Assembly (NCBI GenBank): GCA_018268035.1
Contig: JAFDXI010000119.1
Coordinates: 1-64,000, forward strand
DNA length: 64,000 nucleotides
DNA from: Bacteroidota bacterium
GTDB taxonomy: Bacteria; Bacteroidota; Bacteroidia; Chitinophagales; Chitinophagaceae
Direction: 5' to 3'
Shown here: piece by piece, positions 1 through 7,686 of the stretch
How the letters are laid out: the number at the start of each line of letters is the position of its first letter
Numbering within the stretch: position 1 is the stretch's first letter
The notes under the pieces: model-generated
Told to the model about the DNA's origin: nothing
The model's input: only the letters and a program-made list of their open reading frames with translations
Databases searched by the model: none
Made by a program: the position numbers and the translations under genes

Positions 1-437
1 AAACAAAAGGAAACACTAACATCCATTCTTCCATTAACAATTCACAATTCACAATTAACAATTACTACGAAGATCCTTCACCATTAAGTGGCGCTAATTA
101 TTATCGTTTGCAAACTACAAGTACAGATGGCGCTGTTGCCTATTCGAATATGATCATGATAAACAGTAACGAAGATGCTGTGCGCATTTATCCCAATCCT
201 GCAAAGAATATTTTGCATATTGAAGGTTTATCATTAAACAGTAAAAACCTACCGGCCGGCAGGCAGGTAAAAATTACGGTTGCAGATTTTATGGGTAATA
301 TAGCCATCAGCCAACAGCTAATAGCCAACAGTCCTTCTTCATACAGTTTAAACGTAGCTTCACTTAAACCAGGAAATTATTTAATGAAAATTGAAACAGG
401 CGGTGAAGTGGTTGTAAGGAAATTTATTAAAGAGTGA
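1..437 (+). CDS. C-terminal part of a T9SS-sorted secreted protein (5' end outside window)
   Basis: The reading frame is open from the first complete codon (base 3) to the TGA at 435-437, so this is the 3' end of a longer gene and not a small gene starting at an internal TTG or ATG. The last ~85 residues are a Por-type sorting domain: the motif IYPNPAKNILHIEG, a central beta segment, then LKPGNYLMKIETGGEVVVRKF and a short basic end. Such domains direct export through the type IX system and are cleaved at the cell surface. The tail is clearly paralogous to the delta-60 protein at 7687-9447 (shared YYRLQTTS.DGAV and NPAKNILHIEGLS). Between the conserved blocks it carries an extra NLPAGRQ peptide encoded by a palindrome. 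The function of the missing N-terminal part is unknown. Confidence 0.85.
   Translation, partial: TKGNTNIHSSINNSQFTINNYYEDPSPLSGANYYRLQTTSTDGAVAYSNMIMINSNEDAVRIYPNPAKNILHIEGLSLNSKNLPAGRQVKITVADFMGNIAISQQLIANSPSSYSLNVASLKPGNYLMKIETGGEVVVRKFIKE
247..268. repeat. Palindromic (REP-like) element inside the sorting-domain coding sequence
   Basis: The arms ACCTACC and GGCAGGT are complementary with one mismatch and flank a GC-rich centre containing CCGGCCGG, in otherwise AT-rich DNA. Read in frame it encodes NLPAGRQ. The paralogous sorting domain at 7687-9447 lacks these residues, so this looks like an in-frame insertion. A related palindrome with AACCTGCCT/AGGCAGGTT arms lies at 11145-11168. Confidence 0.6.
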
Positions 438-479
438 AGTTAGTAGCGCAGCGTATTTTTTGGATGTAGAAATGGTTGT

Positions 480-1295
480 TTAATCAGCGCCTAATTGCTG
501 CAGGCGCTCTTTTGCTTCCACCATTGATGGATCGAGTTGCAATGATTGTTTGAAACGCAATACGGCGCTGTCCTTTTTCTCCATCATTTCATAGCAGCGG
601 GCCATATAATAATAGGCATCTGCATATAAATTATTTACAGTGGATGCAAAGCGAAAAATATCCAATGCTTTTTGATACTCGTGCCGGTCAAAAAATATCA
701 GCCCTTTTTCTATATAGGCTTCCATATAAGTGTAGTTGTTGGTGATGCAGGCATCAAAATATTTCAGCGCTTCATCGCCTTTATGGATGCGGGCATAATA
801 AACACCGGTGATGAATGAACAATTGGCATCAGCTTCCCTGCCCAGCCCGAGTGCTTTCACCCTCGAACAAAATAAAATAGCCCTTTCATCTTTTAATTCT
901 GCATACAGGTTTGCCATAGCTAATAGCACATCGGGTGATTCGTATAACCTGGCAGCATGTGCGTAGCTTTTTAGTGCAAGCAAAGTATCACCGGCATCTT
1001 CAGCAATCTGGCCTTGAGCGAAGAAGAAACCATAATTGGCTGTATCTTTTTTTGTAAGTGAATCCATCTGTACCAAAGCTTCTTTATACATTTTTATACT
1101 GTCTAATGCAAATGCATATTGCAACCGGAGACCCATGCTGTCGGGAAAAGATTTCAGTTGTTTTTCCATTAATTCTATCAATGGCTGCATGGCATGTTTT
1201 ACAGAATCATCTTTTGAGTTTGAAGATGGGTTGCTATTGCATGAAAAAAATGTAATACAGGAAAGGATTAAAAAAAATCCGGAGACTTTTCGCAT
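480..1295 (-). CDS. TPR-repeat lipoprotein
   Basis: The frame is open further upstream to 1394, but the ATG at 1295 is preferred because it begins a lipoprotein signal peptide (basic MRK, hydrophobic stretch, then FFSC with the lipidated Cys at residue 19), giving 271 residues. The mature part is a run of tetratricopeptide repeats (for example ALKSYAHAARLYESP and SAVLRFKQSLQLDPSM near the end), so it is probably a membrane-anchored scaffold. It follows mfd on the same strand with about 110 bp between. A palindrome ends 4 bp before the chosen start and would sit over the ribosome-binding region. No specific partner can be named. Confidence 0.8.
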   Translation of the reverse strand: MRKVSGFFLILSCITFFSCNSNPSSNSKDDSVKHAMQPLIELMEKQLKSFPDSMGLRLQYAFALDSIKMYKEALVQMDSLTKKDTANYGFFFAQGQIAEDAGDTLLALKSYAHAARLYESPDVLLAMANLYAELKDERAILFCSRVKALGLGREADANCSFITGVYYARIHKGDEALKYFDACITNNYTYMEAYIEKGLIFFDRHEYQKALDIFRFASTVNNLYADAYYYMARCYEMMEKKDSAVLRFKQSLQLDPSMVEAKERLQQLGAD

Positions 1296-1299
1296 ATCC

Positions 1300-1323
1300 C
1301 TGCGAAGTCCGGAGACTTCGCAG
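1300..1323. repeat. Perfect 10-bp-arm palindrome next to the TPR lipoprotein start
   Basis: CTGCGAAGTC and GACTTCGCAG are perfectly complementary around a CGGA loop. On the minus strand it reads GCGAAGTCTCCGGACTTCGC, and the coding start just downstream contains GCGAAAAGTCTCCGGA, a near copy of one arm plus loop. It looks like a mobile or REP-type palindrome placed beside the start codon. It is not followed by a T-run, so it does not look like a terminator. Confidence 0.6.
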
Positions 1324-1408
1324 CCCTCATCACCCCTGTGTTTTTCAGCAACGAATTTTCTAACATCCGGAATTGAAATCAGAAATTTTCTCATGAATTT
1401 ATTTTGTA

Positions 1409-4400
1409 TTAAGCATCTGCTAATGATGTTTCTTTTGTTATTACAGTATCATGCATGCGTTGCAAAAATGATAACATCTCATTCATGTCTTCAACATTAT
1501 TCACGATCATAAAAAAGTTGGTGCCCACCTGTTTCATCCTTGCTTTTGTGGTAGCCTGTTTTATATAATTTAAAATGCCAGTAAAAGTTGCGCTGTCGAA
1601 ATAAGTTGAATCATTTTTATTGACAAAATAACACCGCAGCACCTTATCTTTTAAAACCATTTTTTCAAAACCAAGATCCACGGCCGCCCAACGGCAACGC
1701 ACAGTTGTCAGCAGGTCTTTTACCTCACCTGGCAATGGGCCGAAACGGTCAGCCAGCTCTTTCTCAAATTCATTCAGCTCATTTTCGTTTTCACAATTAT
1801 CAAGCCGGGTATATAAGGATAAGCGTTCGGTGATACTCTCTACATAATTGTCTGGAATTAATATTTCAAGGTCAGTATCAATTGTACAATCACTCACATA
1901 GTCGTCCTGTCTGCTGATTTCTTCTTTAAACACATCTTTAAATGAAGTGCGTTTTAATTCGCGGATGGCTTCGTCTAATATTTTTTGGTAAGTCTCAAAA
2001 CCAATGTCGGCCATAAAACCTGTTTGTTCACCACCCAATAAATTTCCTGCACCCCTGATATCCAAATCACGCATAGCAATCTGGAAGCCACTACCCAGCT
2101 CGCTGAATTGTTCTAAAGTTTGTAAACGTTTTCTTGAATCTGAAGGCAATGTCTTCATTGGAGGCGCCAGCAGATAACAAAATGCTTTTTTATTACCGCG
2201 ACCCACCCGACCACGCAACTGGTGCAGATCGCTGAGACCAAATTGGTGTGCATTGTTGATGATGATGGTATTGACATTCGGAATATCAACACCACTTTCC
2301 ACGATGTTGGTTGAAACAAAGACATCATATTTACGATCAATAAAATCAAGCAGGCGGCCTTCCAGTTCTGCACCTTCCATTTTACCATGGGCATAAGTGA
2401 TGCTCAGGTCAGGGCAAAGATTTTGAATCAGGTTAGCCATTTCTGGCAAACCCAGCACTCGGTTATGGATAAAGAAAACCTGGCCGCCACGTTCTGTTTC
2501 ATAATAAATAGCATCGCGGATAGCATCTTCATTAAAGATAGTTACTTCTGTTTGAATGGGTTGCCGGTTGGGTGGTGGCGTATTGATGATACTTAAATCC
2601 CTTGCTCCCATCAGGCTGAATTGTAACGTTCTGGGTATTGGCGTTGCTGTAAGTGTAAGGCAGTCAACTGTTGCTCTCAAAGTTTTCAATTTTTCCTTAT
2701 GTGCAACTCCAAATTTTTGTTCTTCGTCAACAATCATCAAACCAAGGTCTTTGAATTTTACACTGTTGGCCAATAAGCCATGAGTGCCAACAATAATTTC
2801 AATTTTGCCTTCTTCCAGTTTTTTGAGTGTTTCTTTTTTTTCTTTGGCTGTTTTAAAGCGATTGATATAATCTATGGTTACAGGAAAATCTTTCAATCGT
2901 TCGCTGAATGTTTTATAATGCTGGAAAGCAAGAATAGTTGTTGGTACCAATACTGCAGTTTGTTTTCCGTCAATAGCATTCTTGAATGCAGCACGAATAG
3001 CAATTTCGGTTTTACCAAAACCCACATCACCACAGACCAACCTGTCCATAGGAGAGTTGCTCTCCATATCTTTTTTTACATCATCTGTTGCTTTAGCCTG
3101 GTCAGGGGTATCTTCATAAATAAATGAAGCTTCCAGTTCGGTTTGCATATAATTATCGGGTGAATGAGCAAATCCTTGCTGGGCTTTACGTTGTGCATAA
3201 AGTTTAATCAGGTCAAAAGCAATTTCTTTGACTTTTGTCTTGGTTTTTTCTTTCAGTCTTGCCCATACATCACTGCCTAATTTATTCACTTTTGGTACTG
3301 TGCCTTCTTTGCCGGTGAACTTGGAAATTTTATGCAGTGAATTAATATTGACATAGAGTATGTCGCTGTCTTTATAAATTATTCTGACAGCTTCCTGCAG
3401 TTTTCCATTCACTTCAATTTTTTGTAAACCACTGTATTTACCTACTCCATGATCAATGTGTGTTACAAAATCACCAGGTTGCAATTCTTTAAGTGTGCGA
3501 AGAGTGAGCGCTTTATTTTTATTATATGCCTGTTTGACGCGGTATTTATGATAGCGTTGAAATATCTGGTGGTCTGTATAGCAAACGATTTTAAGGTCAT
3601 CATCAATAAACCCTTCGTGGATTGATGTAGCAATGGGGGTGAATTGAATGTCAGTGTTCAGGTCATTGAAAATATTATGCAGCCTTTCCAATTGTTTTGG
3701 TTGTTCTGCAAATATGTAAAGACTATAACCTTTTGCTTCATGAGATTTCAGGTCTTTAATCAATAAATCAAACTGGCGGTTAAAAACAGGTTGTGGCCTT
3801 GTATTGAGTGTTATTATTTCAACAGGGTTTTCTTTACCTGTAAAAGGGAAAGTAGATTTATAACCAAATTCAATGATGCAGTGGTTTTCTATTTCTTTTT
3901 GTAAAACAGCAGCAGGAACAAAATCTTTTAACTGTACATTTTTTAATATCGTTGTTTCATCTTCATCATCATCTGTTAATTGGATATTAGATTTTGAATG
4001 AATGAAATCGTCTAAATGTTTTTCCTGATCAAGTATTTCTTCATGGATCACATCCCAGTCCTTTAACCAGACAATGGTATGTTCAGGTAAAAATTCGAGT
4101 AAAGGAATTTTCTCACTGCTTTCAAACTGTGTATCAATGTTTGGAATGATGGAAACCTGTAATAGTTTTCTTTCACTCAACTGCGATTCAGGATCAAATA
4201 TTCTGATGCTGTCCACATCGTTACCAAATAATTCAATACGATAAGGTTTTTCATTCCCGAAAGAATAAATATCAAGGATGCCGCCACGTAATGCAAACTG
4301 CCCAGGTTCATATACAAAATCTGTGCGTTCAAAACCATACATCACAAACAATTCGAGCAGGCTGTCAAGGTTGAGCGTATCATTTGTTTTTATATGGATG

Positions 4401-4912
4401 ATATTGCTGCTTAAAGTTTTTGGCAACACTACTTTTTCAAATAATGCTTCAGGATATGTTATGATGATACCCGGCATCATTTTGTTTTCTTCATCTTTTG
4501 AAGCCGGTGCAGCAAGCTTCGTCAGAGCCTCTGTTCGCAACATCACATGGCTGCTGTTGAGCTGACTGAAATCTTTTTTGTTCTTAAATGATGATGGAAA
4601 ATAAAAAAGATTTAATGCCTGGGTCAGGTTTTCAAGGGTATTGTGAAAATAAGCTGCTTCTTCAGCATCGTTCATCACAATAAGATGGGTGCCACCTATC
4701 CATGAATGTAGCGATTTTGAAGATGATGAATCAAATAAAGCAGCTAAAACGAACTCTGCACTACTGCCCTGTAAGTTTTTTAAAAAGATATTTTTCTTTT
4801 CTTCTATTTCAAGTGCCAGATTGGATTGATCCGTGTCAATAGAATAGCTGTCCGCCATTTGAAAAAGGCGGGGATGTTGTTTGTACTTATTCAGTAACTC
4901 ACCCAGGTTCAT
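1409..4912 (-). CDS. mfd: Transcription-repair coupling factor Mfd
   Basis: A 1167-residue protein, the usual Mfd length. In order it shows a UvrB-like N-terminal module (with RGGILDIYSFG and YRIELFGNDVDSIRIFD around residues 210-235), an RNA-polymerase-interacting domain starting near LQPGDFVTHIDHGVGKYSG (about residue 480), a RecG-type translocase with Walker A VCGDVGFGKTE near residue 625 and DEEQ near 727, helicase motifs such as TLTATPIPRTL and QLRGRVGRG, and the C-terminal TRCF domain. Mfd displaces RNA polymerase stalled at DNA lesions and recruits UvrA. The gene is divergent from the ferredoxin reductase-like gene and has its own -7 box (4923-4930). The downstream TPR lipoprotein may be co-transcribed. 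Confidence 0.97.
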   Translation of the reverse strand: MNLGELLNKYKQHPRLFQMADSYSIDTDQSNLALEIEEKKNIFLKNLQGSSAEFVLAALFDSSSSKSLHSWIGGTHLIVMNDAEEAAYFHNTLENLTQALNLFYFPSSFKNKKDFSQLNSSHVMLRTEALTKLAAPASKDEENKMMPGIIITYPEALFEKVVLPKTLSSNIIHIKTNDTLNLDSLLELFVMYGFERTDFVYEPGQFALRGGILDIYSFGNEKPYRIELFGNDVDSIRIFDPESQLSERKLLQVSIIPNIDTQFESSEKIPLLEFLPEHTIVWLKDWDVIHEEILDQEKHLDDFIHSKSNIQLTDDDEDETTILKNVQLKDFVPAAVLQKEIENHCIIEFGYKSTFPFTGKENPVEIITLNTRPQPVFNRQFDLLIKDLKSHEAKGYSLYIFAEQPKQLERLHNIFNDLNTDIQFTPIATSIHEGFIDDDLKIVCYTDHQIFQRYHKYRVKQAYNKNKALTLRTLKELQPGDFVTHIDHGVGKYSGLQKIEVNGKLQEAVRIIYKDSDILYVNINSLHKISKFTGKEGTVPKVNKLGSDVWARLKEKTKTKVKEIAFDLIKLYAQRKAQQGFAHSPDNYMQTELEASFIYEDTPDQAKATDDVKKDMESNSPMDRLVCGDVGFGKTEIAIRAAFKNAIDGKQTAVLVPTTILAFQHYKTFSERLKDFPVTIDYINRFKTAKEKKETLKKLEEGKIEIIVGTHGLLANSVKFKDLGLMIVDEEQKFGVAHKEKLKTLRATVDCLTLTATPIPRTLQFSLMGARDLSIINTPPPNRQPIQTEVTIFNEDAIRDAIYYETERGGQVFFIHNRVLGLPEMANLIQNLCPDLSITYAHGKMEGAELEGRLLDFIDRKYDVFVSTNIVESGVDIPNVNTIIINNAHQFGLSDLHQLRGRVGRGNKKAFCYLLAPPMKTLPSDSRKRLQTLEQFSELGSGFQIAMRDLDIRGAGNLLGGEQTGFMADIGFETYQKILDEAIRELKRTSFKDVFKEEISRQDDYVSDCTIDTDLEILIPDNYVESITERLSLYTRLDNCENENELNEFEKELADRFGPLPGEVKDLLTTVRCRWAAVDLGFEKMVLKDKVLRCYFVNKNDSTYFDSATFTGILNYIKQATTKARMKQVGTNFFMIVNNVEDMNEMLSFLQRMHDTVITKETSLADA

Positions 4913-4922
4913 AAACGCTGTG

Positions 4923-4930
4923 CAAAGTTA
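4923..4930 (-). promoter_or_regulatory. -7 promoter box of mfd
   Basis: On the minus strand the bases read TAACTTTG, matching the Bacteroidota TAnnTTTG consensus, 10 nt before the mfd ATG. No good TTG -33 element is seen at the usual spacing. Confidence 0.45.
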
Positions 4931-5007
4931 CAGGCTACAATCTTAAAAAATAAATAAAGACTTTTTTATCAATTGGATTGAATTTGTATCTTCCTGCAAA
5001 ATTTATT

Positions 5008-5736
5008 ATGCCAGAACCATGGAGAACAGGCCGGTTTATCAAGATTGAAAAAATAACTGAACTAACGTGGCGTTTTTGGATTGAAATACCAGAAGTAGAA
5101 AATTTTAATTTTAAACCGGGCCAGTTTGTTACGCTCGATTTACCTATTTCAGATAAGCCAAATAAAAGATGGCGCAGTTATTCCATAGCTTCACATCCAG
5201 ATGGTACCAATGTCATTGAACTGGTGATTGTATTACTTGAGGGCGGATTGGGTACGCATTATTTGTTTAATGATATTAAGATAGGTTCAGAAATTCCTTT
5301 GCGGGGGCCGCAGGGAGTTTTTACATTACCGCCTGTTATTGATACTGACCTGTTTTTTATTTGCACAGGCACAGGTATTGCTCCGTTTCGTTCTATGACA
5401 CACTATATCAAACTGCACCAAATTGAGCATAAAAATATTTATTTGATTTTTGGTTGCAGGAAGTTGTGTGATAGTTTATATGGAGAAGAATTAAAAGCTT
5501 TAAGCCAGGCCCTTCCATCATTTCATTATATCCCCACATATTCAAGAGAGGATAAAGAAAATACATCTATCCATCATGGTTATGTGCATAGTATTTATCA
5601 AAGTATTCTTGAGAAAGATAAACCTTCGGCGCATTTTTATTTATGTGGTTGGAAGGATATGATAGATGATGCCAAAAAAAATATCATAGCCATGGGCTAT
5701 GATAAAAAAAGTATTCACCAGGAATTGTACGGTTAA
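5008..5736 (+). CDS. Ferredoxin-NADP reductase-like FAD-binding oxidoreductase
   Basis: The ATG at 5008 is preferred over an upstream TTG at 4978, giving 242 residues. The N-terminal beta-barrel carries the FAD motif RSYS (residues 56-59). The NAD(P) domain has GTGIAPFR (121-128) and a C-terminal YLCGWKDMIDDAKKNI segment typical of the family. It lacks an iron-sulfur domain, so it probably moves electrons between NAD(P)H and a separate carrier; the physiological partner cannot be read from the sequence. It is divergent from mfd and convergent with the small membrane protein, whose coding end lies 2 bp away. Confidence 0.85.
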   Translation: MPEPWRTGRFIKIEKITELTWRFWIEIPEVENFNFKPGQFVTLDLPISDKPNKRWRSYSIASHPDGTNVIELVIVLLEGGLGTHYLFNDIKIGSEIPLRGPQGVFTLPPVIDTDLFFICTGTGIAPFRSMTHYIKLHQIEHKNIYLIFGCRKLCDSLYGEELKALSQALPSFHYIPTYSREDKENTSIHHGYVHSIYQSILEKDKPSAHFYLCGWKDMIDDAKKNIIAMGYDKKSIHQELYG

Positions 5737-5738
5737 AG

Positions 5739-6011
5739 CTATGATGCTTTTATTTCAAGGTCTTTTGAATGAGAAGAAGAGAGATCGAAATCATGGCTAA
5801 TGCCATTAGTATCTTTTCTTGTCTCAGCTATCTTTTTTTCCAGGCCAAGTATTCTTGAATGGTTGTTAAGCATTTCATCTTCCAGGCGAAGGATTTTTTT
5901 ACGTTGTTTGGATATGATTGAATATTTAATCATCATACCTAATCCAAATGCAATGATGGCTGTTGCTATCAACAAACCTAAAGAGTAAGAACCATTAGAT
6001 AAAAAATTCAT
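5739..6011 (-). CDS. Small single-pass membrane protein with coiled coil
   Basis: A 90-residue protein with one predicted membrane segment (about residues 10-32, GLLIATAIIAFGLGMM), then basic residues and a heptad-like helix (KKILRLEDEMLNNHSRILGLEKKI) and a polar tail. I do not recognise a family. It lies between glyS and the reductase with stop codons nearly touching. An antisense frame overlaps it, but the membrane segment followed by a coiled coil makes this strand the plausible one. Confidence 0.55.
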   Translation of the reverse strand: MNFLSNGSYSLGLLIATAIIAFGLGMMIKYSIISKQRKKILRLEDEMLNNHSRILGLEKKIAETRKDTNGISHDFDLSSSHSKDLEIKAS

Positions 6012-6111
6012 TGTATTAATTTAATTAAAGGTTTCGAAAGCTTTGTGTTTTTAATACGTAATTCACAAACAGGTAGTTTACTTAATAAAAAATCTTCATA
6101 AATAAATTGAC

Positions 6112-7560
6112 TTAAAATAACAACAGATTGAGCAGTTTGTCTTTAATATCGCTTTTGTGAATTCTTTCCTGTTTCATTGAGTCACGGTATCTTAAAGTAA
6201 CTGTTCCATCTTCTTTAGTCTGGTGATCAACAGTAACACAAAACGGCGTTCCTATTGCGTCCTGCCGTCTGTATCTTTTACCAATTGCATCTTTTTCCTC
6301 GTAAAAACACCTGAAATAAGGCCTGCACACATTGATGATTTCTCTCGCTATTTCGGGTAATCCATCTTTTTTCAACAAAGGTAATACTGCCAGCTTAATA
6401 GGTGCGATTTTTTCAGGAATGTGCATTACCACCCGGCTATCTTCCTTCCCATCATCCTTGATCCATTTTTCTTCATCATAAGACTGGCTCAATATTAGTA
6501 AAAACATCCTGTCAAGGCCTATTGAAGTCTCAATCACATAAGGAACGTAATGTTGGTTGATTTCAGTATCAAAATAGGTAAGTTTTTTACCGCTATATTT
6601 CTGATGGTTTGACAGGTCAAAATCTGTTCTTGAATGGATGCCCTCCACTTCTTTAAAACCTATTGGGAAATCATATTCAATATCAAGGGCCGCATCGGCA
6701 TAATGTGCCAGCTTGGTATGGTTGTGAAACCTGTATTTCTCTGCAGGTGTGCCGAGGCTGAGATGCCATTTCAATCTTTCTTCTTTCCAGTATTCATACC
6801 ATTCTTTCTGGCTGCCCGGACGGATAAAAAACTGCATTTCCATTTGTTCAAACTCCCGCATACGGAAGATAAACTGCCTCGCGACAATTTCATTTCTGAA
6901 AGCTTTACCCACTTGTGCAATGCCAAAAGGTATTTTGAGCCTTGCAGTTTTCTGAACGTTTAAGAAGTTGACAAATATACCTTGTGCCGTTTCGGGCCTT
7001 AAATAAATCGTTTCTGCCTCACCTGCTACTGATCCTAATTGTGTTGAAAACATAAGATTGAACTGTCGAATATCCGTCCAGTTGCAGGTGCCACTGATTG
7101 AGCAGGAGATTTTATTTGTTTCGATGATTTGTTTGAGTGTTGCGAAATCATCTTTTGCAAGCAATGCATCCATCGTTGCAAGCAACGAGCCGGCTTCATC
7201 AGTTTTTCCTGCTGCTTTGAGTTTTTCAACATAAGCTTCAATCAGGTGATCAACACGGTAGCGTTTTTTGCTGTCCTTGTTATCAATCATAGGATCACTG
7301 AAGTTATCCACATGTCCACTCGCTTTCCAGGTGGTAGGATGCATAAAAATAGCTGCATCAATGCCAACTATATTTTCATGCATCTGCGTCATGCTTTTCC
7401 ACCAGTAATCCCGGATATTTTTTTTCAGTTCGCTTCCATAAGGACCATAGTCATATACGGCACTTAAGCCATCATAAATTTCACTGGATTGGAATACAAA
7501 TCCATATTCCTTTGCGTGGGAAATGATTGCCTGGAAACGGTTCTCTTGTGGTAAGCTCAT
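6112..7560 (-). CDS. glyS: Glycyl-tRNA synthetase (single-chain, alpha2 type)
   Basis: 482 residues, class II aminoacyl-tRNA synthetase of the eukaryote/archaea-like dimeric type used by Bacteroidota. The start MSLPQENRFQAIISHAKEYGFVF is typical, followed by YDGLSAVYDYGPYGSELK, the class II motif 2 region (FRNEIVARQFIFRMREFEQME), motif 3 (ETSIGLDRMFLLIL) and the anticodon-binding domain near the end (IAPIKLAVLPLLKKDG and VTVDHQTKEDGTVTLRYRDS). It charges tRNA-Gly with glycine. A -7 box TATATTTG lies 5 nt upstream of the ATG, so the leader must be extremely short. Confidence 0.97.
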   Translation of the reverse strand: MSLPQENRFQAIISHAKEYGFVFQSSEIYDGLSAVYDYGPYGSELKKNIRDYWWKSMTQMHENIVGIDAAIFMHPTTWKASGHVDNFSDPMIDNKDSKKRYRVDHLIEAYVEKLKAAGKTDEAGSLLATMDALLAKDDFATLKQIIETNKISCSISGTCNWTDIRQFNLMFSTQLGSVAGEAETIYLRPETAQGIFVNFLNVQKTARLKIPFGIAQVGKAFRNEIVARQFIFRMREFEQMEMQFFIRPGSQKEWYEYWKEERLKWHLSLGTPAEKYRFHNHTKLAHYADAALDIEYDFPIGFKEVEGIHSRTDFDLSNHQKYSGKKLTYFDTEINQHYVPYVIETSIGLDRMFLLILSQSYDEEKWIKDDGKEDSRVVMHIPEKIAPIKLAVLPLLKKDGLPEIAREIINVCRPYFRCFYEEKDAIGKRYRRQDAIGTPFCVTVDHQTKEDGTVTLRYRDSMKQERIHKSDIKDKLLNLLLF

Positions 7561-7565
7561 CGCCG

Positions 7566-7573
7566 CAAATATA
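7566..7573 (-). promoter_or_regulatory. -7 promoter box of glyS
   Basis: Reads TATATTTG on the minus strand, followed by CGGCG and the ATG. A TTG lies about 16 nt upstream. With a start site about 7 nt after the box, transcription would begin at or next to the start codon. Confidence 0.5.
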
Positions 7574-7686
7574 GGCGAAGCTTTGCTTTCAAAAAATCTT
7601 GAGAAGCTTCATGTTGATAAAATTCACTGTTTTGAAATGCCATTAAATGTTTGACTGGATACATGTAAAAACTTTAGGTGAATTTG

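Noticed and set aside
108-437. Stand-alone 109-residue gene starting at an internal TTG
   Set aside because: The same frame is open to the left edge and matches the paralog further upstream, so it is the 3' end of a longer gene.
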